Of a stretch of DNA of 64,000 nt, positions 36,020 to 45,095 are shown piece by piece. Source of the DNA: Legionella anisa (GTDB taxonomy: Bacteria > Pseudomonadota > Gammaproteobacteria > Legionellales > Legionellaceae). Each line of letters starts with the position of its first letter. Position 1 is the first letter of the stretch. The position numbers were made by a program, and so were the translations under genes. The notes beneath the pieces are model-generated. The model searched no databases and was not told where the DNA came from. It saw only the letters and a program-made list of their open reading frames with translations. The DNA is taken from the NCBI RefSeq assembly GCF_001467525.1, contig NZ_LNXS01000029.1:438330-502329 (forward strand). Reading direction: 5' to 3'.

Positions 36020-37573
36020 ATGAGAAGTCTAATAGAATCATCCCAAAATGTTAACGTCGATAAGATAAAAATATGTAATCAGCAAATTTTCCAATTTGTT
36101 AAAGAACATAGATACTTAGATATCCAAGATTGGGAATCGCGAAATTCTTCCAGCAGTCAAAAATTTCAAATCGTTTCGCCACTCTATGATTCCAAAGAGA
36201 AGCTTCAAGCTATTTTGAAACAATATGGGTATGACAATCATCCTAATTATGAAATACGGGAAAGTCGTGAACCTGGTCAGTACAGAATCGTCATAACAGG
36301 CTTAGCAGATATAACGTCCCACTTTAATCCAATAGCACAAAAGCTTAATGAATATTGTTACTTGGGATGTTATGGATGGGAGAATAGACAAAGTACTGGT
36401 CAAATGGTATCAGGCCTTTTTGATTCTCCAGAAGAGCCTCAAGAAATCTTAAAAAAATATGGTGAATTATTAGGCCTTAAACACTATAAAATAGTTGAAA
36501 GCAATCAAGAGCCTGGAAAGTACCGTATATGTATATCCAATGATAAAACAAATGAGGAAAATCCTTGGTCTTTCCTGATGCAAGATATGAGCGTCTATCA
36601 TGAACAAGACATGGCCGAAACCGTAAAATGGATACAAGAATCCGGCCTGCTTGTGTTGAATTTTATAACGCAAATAGGCTACCAAGAGCTATGTTCTTTA
36701 AGAGCTCAAATGCACTTTAAAAATAAGGACCTAATTAAACCAGGCCCCTGGGTCTTTGATGAAAAAAAACTATGTTTGGTCAACTCGGGTCCATCGATAA
36801 GGTATGATAATGATGAAGGGGCAGCATATCAACGAAATATAGAGTTTTCTATTCGATTTGGGATTGGGCGTCTCCAGTTTCCCCAATCTTTAAAGATACT
36901 GGTTGATTGCATTAAAATCGAAAGTCATAGCCACAGTTGCTATTATTACATCCCTCTACAAGCGCTTAAGCACGATTTAAAATTATTCATAGATGCTACC
37001 ATTTCAAGTTTGGATAGAATTCTTGACCACTTAAATGATCAGATTAAGGACAAAAAACTAGAGCTTAATTTTTTTAGTGAGCGGTTTACTCCCGATCAAC
37101 ATCTTATATTAGCTGGATGTTTTAAGTTTTATCAGCAAGTAATTATAAGCTCATTTAGTCCATCAGATGTCAGACGGATCATTGAAATTCTCTTGAAAGA
37201 CAACAAGACTCAAGAGGAAGAGGCGTGGTTGAATCATAAGATGCCATCCGATATATACAATAATTTATTAAGAGACAATGAAATGCTTACTCGACTTAAA
37301 TTAGACACTGTGGATGGCGGTAATTTAAAAAATGGTACCCCCATAACAACAGCGGATGTCCATCAATTTATGAAATTGTCTTTTTCTTTAACTGAGCTTT
37401 ATTGCCAAAAAAAGATATTCAGTGATCAGAAAAAAAGCCTTCGACAACAGGAAATCGAAAGCTCTTCTATTTCGATTTCATCTCATCCTAATTCTCTTTT
37501 TTCTGGAGAAAGCAAAAACAGTCCACGCGAAGAAACGATCGAACGCAAAGACAATGAGCCGTCTCCTGTTTGA
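36020..37573 (+). CDS. protein with duplicated N-terminal domain, unknown function
   Basis: Unrecognised. In the 517-residue product, residues about 22-95 and 108-177 are diverged copies of one domain. Paired landmarks are Y-L-D-I-Q-D-W-E-S-R with Y-L-G-C-Y-G-W-E-N-R, I-L-K-Q-Y-G with I-L-K-K-Y-G, and E-P-G-Q-Y-R-I with E-P-G-K-Y-R-I. A middle region with R-A-Q-M-H-F and I-R-F-G-I-G-R-L-Q-F-P follows. The rest is helical, ending in a Ser/Glu-rich tail (residues 475-517), the kind of flexible polar end often seen in Dot/Icm substrates. AGAGG lies 11 bases before the ATG. A PmrA-like promoter upstream fits an effector, but this is inference. Confidence 0.83.
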   Translation: MRSLIESSQNVNVDKIKICNQQIFQFVKEHRYLDIQDWESRNSSSSQKFQIVSPLYDSKEKLQAILKQYGYDNHPNYEIRESREPGQYRIVITGLADITSHFNPIAQKLNEYCYLGCYGWENRQSTGQMVSGLFDSPEEPQEILKKYGELLGLKHYKIVESNQEPGKYRICISNDKTNEENPWSFLMQDMSVYHEQDMAETVKWIQESGLLVLNFITQIGYQELCSLRAQMHFKNKDLIKPGPWVFDEKKLCLVNSGPSIRYDNDEGAAYQRNIEFSIRFGIGRLQFPQSLKILVDCIKIESHSHSCYYYIPLQALKHDLKLFIDATISSLDRILDHLNDQIKDKKLELNFFSERFTPDQHLILAGCFKFYQQVIISSFSPSDVRRIIEILLKDNKTQEEEAWLNHKMPSDIYNNLLRDNEMLTRLKLDTVDGGNLKNGTPITTADVHQFMKLSFSLTELYCQKKIFSDQKKSLRQQEIESSSISISSHPNSLFSGESKNSPREETIERKDNEPSPV

Positions 37574-37588
37574 AAGAAAAAGATTTTG

Positions 37589-37617
37589 TTGCTTAGCCGC
37601 GTGTAATGGCTAAGCAA
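37589..37617. terminator. bidirectional hairpin terminator
   Basis: TTGCTTAGCC (37589-37598) pairs with GGCTAAGCAA (37608-37617), 10 bp with a nine-base loop. T-rich sequence follows on both strands. It lies between the convergent 517-residue gene and parC. Confidence 0.7.
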
Positions 37618-37674
37618 ACATTTATTTCTTAAAGATCACTATATCCGATCGCGAGTCCACATGTGGGTACGGGA

Positions 37675-39927
37675 TTATTCTGAGGTAATGACTTGCAATT
37701 GGGTCACATTTTGCAAACCACGTGGCAGTCGATTGCCTCGACGCCCACGTTCGCCTTTATAATGATCCAAATCAGCTCCTTTCAAAGTAAAATGCCGTTT
37801 GCCAGCATGGACCGTAAGTGAATCATCTGCAGAGAGCGCTTGCACATCAATTACATATTCTTCACGCGATGCTGCTTTAGCAGAAGGGATACTGATTAAT
37901 TTATTTCCTTTCCCGCGCGATAATTCGGGTAATTCCTTGGCAGAAAAAATGAGTAAGCGACCCGCGTTGGTAACACAGGCAACAAATAGCTCATCCTGTT
38001 TGGGAACTATGCGAGGCGGCAACATGTGGCTGGATTCAGGCAGCTTAATACACGCCTTACCATTACGATTTTTTACGTACAGATCACCTATCTTGGCGAT
38101 AAAACCATATCCGGCATCACAGGCTAATAACACCATTTGTTCTGCTTCGCCGCCGACCACGGCTTCGAATAATGCACCTTCGGCAGGATTAAGCTTACCT
38201 GTTAAAGGTTCTCCTTGGCCGCGTGCCGATGGTAAAACATGGCCTGGTAAAGAATAAACTTTGCCTTCACTATCAAAAAAGAGGATTTGTTGGTTCGAAC
38301 GCGCCATAGCTTGCGCTTTAAATTCATCGCCTGCTTTATAACTCAACTCACTACCGATTACATCGTAGCCTTTAGCTGCTCTTACCCAACCTTTTTTGGA
38401 GAGTACTACAGTAATTGGCTCATTGGGTAAAATATCCTCTTCTTTTAATGCTTGTGATTCTTGTCGGACAATAATTGGCGAGCGACGCGTGTCACCAAAC
38501 TCATCCCTGTCTTTGATAATTTCGTCTTTAACCAAAGCTTTTAATCGTTGCTCCGAGGCCAAAGTGGTTTGTAAATTATCGCGCTCAGCGCAAAGCTCAT
38601 CTAACTCACCACGTATCTTTATCTCTTCCAGTTTTGCCAAATGACGCAACTTCATTTCTAAAATCGCTTCAGCTTGACGATCGCTGAGATTGAAACGTGC
38701 CATTAATCCTTGCTTGGGTTGCTCATGTTCACGAATGATCGCAATGACTTCATCAATATTCAAATAAGCAATCAGTAACCCTTCCAGTACATGAATGCGA
38801 TCCAGAACTTTAGCCAACCGATACTCCAAGCGTCGCCTTACTACTGTTAGGCGGTAGGACAACCACTCTGTTAAAATATCCAGTAAATTTTTTACCCTTG
38901 GTCTGCCATCAAGTCCTATCATATTGAAGTTAACACGATAACTTCGTTCCAAATCTGTGGTTGCAAATAAATGAGACATCAATCCTTCAGCATCAACTCG
39001 GTTTGAACGAGGAATTATTACCAATCGTGTGGGATGCTCATGATCGGATTCATCACGTAAATCCTCTACCATTGGCAGTTTTTTCTGTTGCATCTGTAAG
39101 GCGATTTGCTCTATTACTTTGGCGCCAGACACCTGATAAGGCAGAGCAGTAATTACTATATTTTGTTTTTCCTGGCTATAAACCGCCCGCATTTTAATTG
39201 AACCATTACCTGTTTCGTACATACTGGCAATTGCTTCCGGCGGGGTAATTATTTCCGCTTCAGTCGGAAAATCAGGCCCCTTAATGTACTGAGTAATAGC
39301 GGCTAAATCTGCTTGGGGGTTATCCAGTAAATGCACACAAGCATTTGCCACTTCGGTTAAGTTATGCGGCAGAATATCTGAAGCCATCCCCACAGCAATA
39401 CCTGTTGCACCATTTAATAAGATATTCGGTAAGCGTGCTGGCAGTAATGCAGGTTCTTGTAATGTCCCATCAAAATTGTCAACCCAATCCACGGTACCTT
39501 GTAATAACTCTGAAAGTAATACTTCAGCATAAGGTGATAAACGAGCTTCCGTATAACGCATGGCGGCAAAGGATTTAGGATCATCTGGAGAGCCCCAGTT
39601 TCCTTGACCATCAACAAAAGGATAACGATAGGAAAAGGGCTGCGCCATTAATACCATGGCCTCATAACACGCACTGTCGCCATGAGGATGGAATTTACCC
39701 AGCACATCCCCAACTGTACGCGCTGATTTTTTATATTTGGCCGTTGCTTTTAAACCCAGCTCAGACATTGCATAAATAATACGCCGCTGCACTGGCTTTA
39801 ATCCATCGGCAATATGGGGTAAGGCTCTATCTAAAATGACGTACATTGAATAATCAAGGTAAGCCTTTTCCGTAAATTCAGTTAATGCTTTTCGTTCTGT
39901 TACTTCATTCATCGTTTTTTTATTCAT
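37675..39927 (-). CDS. parC: DNA topoisomerase IV subunit A
   Basis: The DNA-cleaving subunit of topoisomerase IV, which decatenates daughter chromosomes with ParE. The 750 residues are ParC length. The catalytic tyrosine is Y125, preceded by R124 (A-A-M-R-Y-T). The quinolone-resistance region [10 protein letters not shown] carries Ser85 and Glu89, equivalent to E. coli Ser80 and Glu84, which is the susceptible-type configuration. The C-terminal beta-pinwheel repeats are present. It lacks the GyrA box Q-R-R-G-G-K-G, which supports ParC over GyrA. parE is not adjacent. The start ATG at 39927 has little Shine-Dalgarno complementarity. Confidence 0.95.
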   Translation of the reverse strand: MNKKTMNEVTERKALTEFTEKAYLDYSMYVILDRALPHIADGLKPVQRRIIYAMSELGLKATAKYKKSARTVGDVLGKFHPHGDSACYEAMVLMAQPFSYRYPFVDGQGNWGSPDDPKSFAAMRYTEARLSPYAEVLLSELLQGTVDWVDNFDGTLQEPALLPARLPNILLNGATGIAVGMASDILPHNLTEVANACVHLLDNPQADLAAITQYIKGPDFPTEAEIITPPEAIASMYETGNGSIKMRAVYSQEKQNIVITALPYQVSGAKVIEQIALQMQQKKLPMVEDLRDESDHEHPTRLVIIPRSNRVDAEGLMSHLFATTDLERSYRVNFNMIGLDGRPRVKNLLDILTEWLSYRLTVVRRRLEYRLAKVLDRIHVLEGLLIAYLNIDEVIAIIREHEQPKQGLMARFNLSDRQAEAILEMKLRHLAKLEEIKIRGELDELCAERDNLQTTLASEQRLKALVKDEIIKDRDEFGDTRRSPIIVRQESQALKEEDILPNEPITVVLSKKGWVRAAKGYDVIGSELSYKAGDEFKAQAMARSNQQILFFDSEGKVYSLPGHVLPSARGQGEPLTGKLNPAEGALFEAVVGGEAEQMVLLACDAGYGFIAKIGDLYVKNRNGKACIKLPESSHMLPPRIVPKQDELFVACVTNAGRLLIFSAKELPELSRGKGNKLISIPSAKAASREEYVIDVQALSADDSLTVHAGKRHFTLKGADLDHYKGERGRRGNRLPRGLQNVTQLQVITSE

Positions 39928-40390
39928 GAAATTAATATTTACTATTTAACCATCGAGATGCTCTATTGCAAAGTAATTTTAGCAGAGTCCTTATGATGTC
40001 ACCTAGAGGAATAGCTTATAAATTGTGAATAACTTTTGTATATTTCTTCATGATAAGCACCATATTTAATATAAGCATATGAAATTTAATAAATTTTTAA
40101 AATCAATACATTTTAAATCATTTTTTGCCTGTGGATAACTTTGTGCATTATTTATCGAATAAAAACGCTAATTCATTGTAAACAACGTAAAAATTATAAC
40201 CTTTTCTGTTTCTGTACCATTTTCTCATTGCAATCCATCTCGCCTTCTTTTAATTCCTTTTATGGCAAATAAACTTAGAAATTATTTTTTCTAAGTGAGT
40301 CCTTCCTACAAGTGACCACAACAAACTCACAATGATCAAATACAGATCTGATATATAATTATAATATCTCGATTATAAATCATTATTACT
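39928..40390. other. AT-rich intergenic region between parC and the ankyrin gene
   Basis: No gene seen in 463 bases between divergent genes. It holds a perfect DnaA box TGTGGATAA at 40130-40138 and a one-mismatch box at 40024-40032. A 9-bp hairpin ACTTAGAAA/TTTCTAAGT lies at 40273-40296, and two adjacent TATAAT sequences at 40354-40365 probably serve the plus-strand gene. Confidence 0.5.
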
Positions 40391-43300
40391 ATGGGCTTCT
40401 TTATAAAAAATATTGTCGTTATTGGCGATATGGAAGGTAAAAATGGCGAATACCATAGCTCTCTGAATTCAATGCATGGTGGTCGCCCGATTATTTTCAA
40501 TGATGGAATTGTTGATAATCAACGAGTTGATCGCATGATCGAGCAGATAAAAGCACTTGCAGAGTGTGCAAAGAAAAACTCCAAGCCTACCCGTTTAACT
40601 CGACTGATTACCGATGAGTTTAGTTTTTATACAAAAAATACCCCTTTGAGCATCGAAGAATATAAAGAACTTATCAATCGAACTTCGGAAGTTCTTAAAG
40701 ACCTTCCACCCAATATCGTCTTAATTTTAAGTAGCATCCCTGTGTTATGGCCCGACGGGAGCTTACGGAATGCCGTATTGCATGTTCAGTCTCCAAACAC
40801 CGACGATTCAGAGCCCATTATCCATCATTTTAGTAAAGAAAGCTGTTCTGGCATCGATCCAGTCTATTCCAAAGACAATACCGTTTCTAACTGTTATGAA
40901 TTTCGCGGTGATGATTACTCCAGCGATGAGTACTCTCCCGATGTGGTATTAAAAGATACTAAAGTGAAATGCAATGACCCAAACCAGTACAAAAGCGCCA
41001 TTCTCGTTCAAGGTGTGAATTTGCCTCCCATTGTTGACGCCATCGATGTATGCTTGGATCATCAAAATGGGGTTGCAATAAAAAATGCCGAACAGTTATT
41101 AAAAAACCTATCGTCGCCGCCGGTATATATAAGTCACATTGTAACCTCCAATTATATCGCTATAAGTGAAGAGCAGCTGACATCCAGTGTCGTACATGTG
41201 GATCATAAAAGAAGGAAGGTAGAAGGCTCTGATGAAAAAAAGGAAGAGCTGGTGAACACTGCTTTTGGGACTGAAAGCAGGGTATTTATCTACCAATCCA
41301 AAAAAGCTGAACCCATTCACTCCAAATTATTTAGAAGTATTTCTAATAAAATAAACCTACAAAATATTATCGATGATGAGGATAATACTCTGCTGCATCA
41401 AATTCTTATTCCTGATAAAAGAAACAATCCCTACTGTACCCATAAAAGAAGACGTATAGAAAGTATTCTGCCACACTTTGACCATCAATCGATTAATCAG
41501 CAAAATAAGGAAGGTGAGACCCCTCTTCATTTAGCAATAAAGACCATCTATGAAGAATACCTTTTCCTCCAGTTTCTCGAACGAGGAGCGAGACTGGATA
41601 TTAAAAATAATCTAGGGTTAACCCCTATTGGTATCGCATATCAAGAAAATAAACCCGATCTGGTTACGGCTCTTTGTAATAAGATCATTAATAATAAAAA
41701 AATATATCTTTTCCATCGTGATGTTATTTTAGATCTCATCAATGAAATCAAAGACGAGGAGCTGCAAAAAAAAATAGCGCGCGCGGCATTAAGCTTTGAG
41801 AAATCCGAATCGTCCCTTAGCCAAGAAATTATCGATCGTTTATTCGAAATAAGCGGCAACTCTCTCGATTCGACGCCAAATAATCCTCCATTGTCTTCTG
41901 CACTTGGGGGAGCGGAAGAAGGTGAGTCTGCAATCTCAGAGCCTATACAACAAGAGCCTATAGTCCCAGAGCTTAGTAGAACGGATGCTTATGCTTTAAT
42001 AAAAATTGAATTGAGCAAAGGTCCTGAATCGGACCTAAAGTTAATTGAACGCATTTTATTGCAAAATATCAACTTAAATGAAAGCAGTGGGTTTGGAGAT
42101 CTTACTTTAGGTGCTTATCTTATTGCTCAAGCATTTATTAGTAAAAATTCTATTTCGCCTATTCTCTTAGATTTTTTCTTCACCTTAGCAAAACCTCATT
42201 TAGATGAACATTCAATCCAAAAAATAAGTGATTATCTGCCTGGCTCAACATGCAGCGATTGGATTTACCAAGAATTGATTAAAGATCAATTTAACAAAGC
42301 ACTCCAAGGAAAAACGATTGATACAACGATTATTTGTACTGCTTTTTCCAAGGGAAAAACCATTTGGAATGCAAAATATGGCCCTCTTACCCTTGCCGAG
42401 CAAGCGGTTTTTGAGGCATATCGCACAAATAATCCCAAACTTCTAGAAATAGTTTTTACGGAATTTCGCAAAGAAAAATTATCCATTGAGGTTGATGAAA
42501 TTGCCCAAAAAATGGGTGAAAATTCTCCCGAATTTGTAAATTGGGTGGGAGCAAGACTTGAAAAGATGGAGTTGCATCACCTACTTAGAAATGAGTTTTC
42601 GAAAGGACCTTCTGCAGACTTAATTACTGTTCGTAAGATTTTAGAATTAGGCATCAATTTAGATAAAAACAGCGGTCTTCGTGATGATCTCACCCTAGGT
42701 GAGCATGTTATCGCTCAGGCTTTTATTAATAAGGATTCCATTACCGCTGATACCTTAGCTTTTTTCTTTAATTCAGTCGGGGCCAAACTAAATCCTGAAC
42801 ACGTTAAAAGAATAGCCCTTACTTTTGAAAATGCTCAAGAAGTTAGTGATTGGATTTATCAACAGTGGATGGCACTTGAGCTCAATAAAGGTGTACGGGG
42901 TCAAAAGATTAACGAAATGGTCGTTCTTATTGCATTGTCTCAAAGGAAAGAAATTTGGAATCAAACTTATACGCCTCCAGTACTTATTGAAGAATCCACA
43001 TCAGACACCGCAACGGCCACTGCAACTACTGCTGTTAAAATTGCTATGGTCTCCCAAAAGCCCAATGGGGTGCCACTAACCTTTGCTGAGCAAGCTGTAG
43101 CCCAAGCTTTCAAAGAAAAAAATTTTAAAATTCTGGAGAAAGTATTCATTGAATTAAGTAGCAATAACGTAATACTGGATGTACAAAAAATAGTAGAAAG
43201 TTTCGACAATCAAGGACAAGAACTAGTGCGTGATTGGATCAACAGCCAATTGCCACAACTCGAAGCACAACAAAAATTAAGAATTGAGTTTCAAAAAAAA

Positions 43301-43705
43301 GAGCAAGCCAATCTAGAGATTGTTTTGGAGAACTTATCTAAAAATCCTAATTTAAATCCAGAAGGAGGCCTTTCCAACGGGCTTAACCTTGCCGAACAAG
43401 CCATTGCGCAAGCTTATATTTCCCAGCACTCTGAATTGTTATCAGAAATTAACTCTCGCTATCCAATTGATAAGCAAGTAATTAACAAAATAGCGAAAAC
43501 ACTTATTGACCCCAAAGACTCTTTTTTAAATAACTCAGAAAAAATGAAAGCATTCAAAGATTGGGTAGCCCAACAATTATCACTTATGAATCAAACTGAA
43601 TTAAATCCTATAAGAACAGTAGCAAAAAGGTATCAGTTTTTCCCAGAAAGCAAACCTTCAACTACCCTTATTAAATCGTCTGAATCCAAAAATACTCCCT
43701 CGTAA
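40391..43705 (+). CDS. nitrilase-like, ankyrin and tandem-repeat giant, candidate effector
   Basis: A 1104-residue multidomain protein, not matched to a known effector. Residues 1-260 resemble a divergent nitrilase (C-N hydrolase) fold. Candidate catalytic residues are E76 (T-D-E-F), K149 after the conserved-looking N-A-V-L-H-V, and C221 in V-C-L-D-H, followed by a strand Y-I-S-H-I-V-T-S-N. Residues about 330-430 contain ankyrin repeats (G-E-T-P-L-H-L-A-I). Residues about 535-1070 are five modules of roughly 100 residues in two alternating types, sharing D-L-T-L-x-E-x-x-I-A-Q-A and D-W-I-Y-Q. There is no Shine-Dalgarno before ATG 40391. Ankyrin repeats point to host interaction; enzymatic function is inferred. 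Confidence 0.85.
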   Translation: MGFFIKNIVVIGDMEGKNGEYHSSLNSMHGGRPIIFNDGIVDNQRVDRMIEQIKALAECAKKNSKPTRLTRLITDEFSFYTKNTPLSIEEYKELINRTSEVLKDLPPNIVLILSSIPVLWPDGSLRNAVLHVQSPNTDDSEPIIHHFSKESCSGIDPVYSKDNTVSNCYEFRGDDYSSDEYSPDVVLKDTKVKCNDPNQYKSAILVQGVNLPPIVDAIDVCLDHQNGVAIKNAEQLLKNLSSPPVYISHIVTSNYIAISEEQLTSSVVHVDHKRRKVEGSDEKKEELVNTAFGTESRVFIYQSKKAEPIHSKLFRSISNKINLQNIIDDEDNTLLHQILIPDKRNNPYCTHKRRRIESILPHFDHQSINQQNKEGETPLHLAIKTIYEEYLFLQFLERGARLDIKNNLGLTPIGIAYQENKPDLVTALCNKIINNKKIYLFHRDVILDLINEIKDEELQKKIARAALSFEKSESSLSQEIIDRLFEISGNSLDSTPNNPPLSSALGGAEEGESAISEPIQQEPIVPELSRTDAYALIKIELSKGPESDLKLIERILLQNINLNESSGFGDLTLGAYLIAQAFISKNSISPILLDFFFTLAKPHLDEHSIQKISDYLPGSTCSDWIYQELIKDQFNKALQGKTIDTTIICTAFSKGKTIWNAKYGPLTLAEQAVFEAYRTNNPKLLEIVFTEFRKEKLSIEVDEIAQKMGENSPEFVNWVGARLEKMELHHLLRNEFSKGPSADLITVRKILELGINLDKNSGLRDDLTLGEHVIAQAFINKDSITADTLAFFFNSVGAKLNPEHVKRIALTFENAQEVSDWIYQQWMALELNKGVRGQKINEMVVLIALSQRKEIWNQTYTPPVLIEESTSDTATATATTAVKIAMVSQKPNGVPLTFAEQAVAQAFKEKNFKILEKVFIELSSNNVILDVQKIVESFDNQGQELVRDWINSQLPQLEAQQKLRIEFQKKEQANLEIVLENLSKNPNLNPEGGLSNGLNLAEQAIAQAYISQHSELLSEINSRYPIDKQVINKIAKTLIDPKDSFLNNSEKMKAFKDWVAQQLSLMNQTELNPIRTVAKRYQFFPESKPSTTLIKSSESKNTPS

Positions 43706-43894
43706 AAATATGCTCTATTAATTCGAGAAATGAGCTATGTGATATCGTATATTTTTCAAACTTTAGGAATGTTTCATCTATTTTTAAATGCGACAGCGAT
43801 AAGATTTTCCATTCAAAATGAACAAAGTAAAACTTAATTAATGTCAACCTAGAGAAATCATCCAAAAATTGTTTTTAGACCCTGATATGCATTT

Positions 43895-43940
43895 TAGAAA
43901 ATATTAAAATGACAGTTAGGCTAATCCTGAGACTGTCATT
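43895..43940 (-). terminator. terminator of the 60-residue gene
   Basis: AATGACAGT (43908-43916) pairs with ACTGTCATT (43932-43940). On the minus strand the stem runs into TTTTAATATTTT, a good intrinsic terminator 43 bases after the stop of the small gene. Confidence 0.65.
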
Positions 43941-43982
43941 AAAGACTCTTTCATCTAAGAGTTAATCAAATCATTTTATATA

Positions 43983-44165
43983 TCAAAGGCCTAAGCCATT
44001 ACGTGCCTGTTCATGTCCTTCTTCAGCATCACGATCAGCTTCGTTTATTCGTGCAGCATCGTCATTATGATCTGCTCTAGCGGTATCCTGAGCAGCATCC
44101 CGAGCAGCATCCCGAGCAGCATCGACATCGGCTTGAATAGCAAAAAAACCATTATTAATTTTCAT
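43983..44165 (-). CDS. 60-residue Ala/Asp-rich protein
   Basis: No family recognised. The ATG at 44165 has AGGAG seven bases upstream; the preceding GTG at 44168 is less well spaced. The peptide has a short hydrophobic start (N-N-G-F-F-A-I) and then A-A-R-D-A-A-R-D-A-A-Q-D, continuing as an acidic, strongly helical sequence to a G-L-G-L end. The AARD units come from a 12-base tandem repeat (44090-44123, almost three copies). A TTGACA promoter upstream and an intrinsic terminator downstream make a complete transcription unit, which is the main reason to believe this very short gene. Function is unknown. Confidence 0.7.
   Translation of the reverse strand: MKINNGFFAIQADVDAARDAARDAAQDTARADHNDDAARINEADRDAEEGHEQARNGLGL
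44090..44123. repeat. 12-base tandem repeat inside the 60-residue gene
   Basis: GAGCAGCATCCC at 44090-44101 and 44102-44113, then a ten-base partial third unit to 44123. It encodes the A-A-R-D units in frame, so copy-number change would lengthen or shorten the helix by four residues. Confidence 0.85.
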
Positions 44166-44199
44166 CACTTCGCTCCTTTTTTATTATTTCCAGCGACTA

Positions 44200-44228
44200 A
44201 TTTAACGCTTCAAACAAACTACTGTCAA
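44200..44228 (-). promoter_or_regulatory. sigma-70 promoter of the 60-residue gene
   Basis: On the minus strand TTGACA (44223-44228), a 17-base spacer and TTAAAT (44200-44205). The start would be near 44193, leaving a leader of about 28 bases that includes the AGGAG. Confidence 0.65.
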
Positions 44229-44299
44229 TACGTAACATTAAGAAAATAAATGATTTTTATATTAGCAAACTGATGTTTTGTGATAATGGAACAGATTAA

Positions 44300-44839
44300 T
44301 TAATTAATTTTCTTCTTCAAGCTATTTTCATATACATCATTAAAATTTTCAGCTTCAACTTTTTCTTTTTTAAAGAAAACCCCTGGTATTTGAACTATTT
44401 GCACTTTATCTTGATGTTTGAATTTGATGTGTAGATCAACGATGCCGGGATCATCTGTTAAGAGATTATCACTGCTATGCCTTTTATTTAATGAAGGGGT
44501 TTTAATTTTGATTTTTTGGATAATGGGCTGGTATTTTGATAGTGATGATGCATCCTGCAATTTTAATTGCTTTTCAATATCATCCAATTGATCATCATTT
44601 TCGATGTCTGAACCTTCTTTATTATGCCCTGCCTCATATTTCTGATTACATGTTAAATAAATATCATATGAGCTAGCCCCTAACCACAACAGATTACTTA
44701 CGGTAGTGAATACACCGGAAATATAATCATAAGTTGTTAATTGATCTCCAACATATAGACCATATATTGATACCATGGAGCAACATGCTGCAACTACAAA
44801 CATAGATGATGAAACAAGTCTTCTACTTAATAGGCTCAT
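44300..44839 (-). CDS. small membrane protein of unknown function
   Basis: Unrecognised. The 179-residue product has two N-terminal membrane segments, at about residues 10-30 and 38-58, then a long polar cytosolic-type tail rich in Lys/Asp/Ser (residues 65-179). AAGGAGT is ideally spaced before ATG 44839. The C-terminal portion has alternating charges (K-K-E-K-V-E-A-E-N), as in some secreted effectors. It is separated from the atp operon by 256 bases and from the 60-residue gene by 134 bases, so it is probably transcribed alone. Confidence 0.8.
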   Translation of the reverse strand: MSLLSRRLVSSSMFVVAACCSMVSIYGLYVGDQLTTYDYISGVFTTVSNLLWLGASSYDIYLTCNQKYEAGHNKEGSDIENDDQLDDIEKQLKLQDASSLSKYQPIIQKIKIKTPSLNKRHSSDNLLTDDPGIVDLHIKFKHQDKVQIVQIPGVFFKKEKVEAENFNDVYENSLKKKIN

Positions 44840-45055
44840 TGACTCCTTCCTTATCTTTTATTCCATTGAAACCTTTACTATGAAAGCCCTGGCACATTTA
44901 AACGTATATGTATTTATTCTTAATCCAAATACGTACTTCATACTAGCATTTTGACATGTAAATTAGCCACTTGTTGAATTGATAGGAATTCTAATCTGAA
45001 ACAACTTATTGTAATTATGATTTACGCGCACTATTGAATAGTGATTTGAATTAAA

Positions 45056-45080
45056 GCTTCTTTCAAAGATAGAAAGAAGC
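45056..45080 (-). terminator. terminator of the atp operon
   Basis: GCTTCTTTC (45056-45064) pairs with GAAAGAAGC (45072-45080), 9 bp with a seven-base loop, followed on the minus strand by TTTAATTC. It begins 16 bases after the atpC stop. Confidence 0.7.
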
Positions 45081-45095
45081 TATATAAGTGAGTTC

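Noticed and set aside
37675..39927. GyrA instead of ParC
   Set aside because: Shorter length and absence of the GyrA box; the quinolone-region sequence is of ParC type.
40024..40138. Replication origin at the DnaA boxes near parC
   Set aside because: Only one perfect box, and the rpmH end of the window is the conventional origin-proximal site.
43671..43865. Minus-strand 64-codon frame overlapping the end of the ankyrin gene
   Set aside because: No Shine-Dalgarno, antisense overlap with a real gene, no recognisable features.
44090..44123. Short tandem repeat as a CRISPR-like array
   Set aside because: Units are 12 bases with no spacers and encode A-A-R-D in frame. No other repeat-spacer structure exists in the window.
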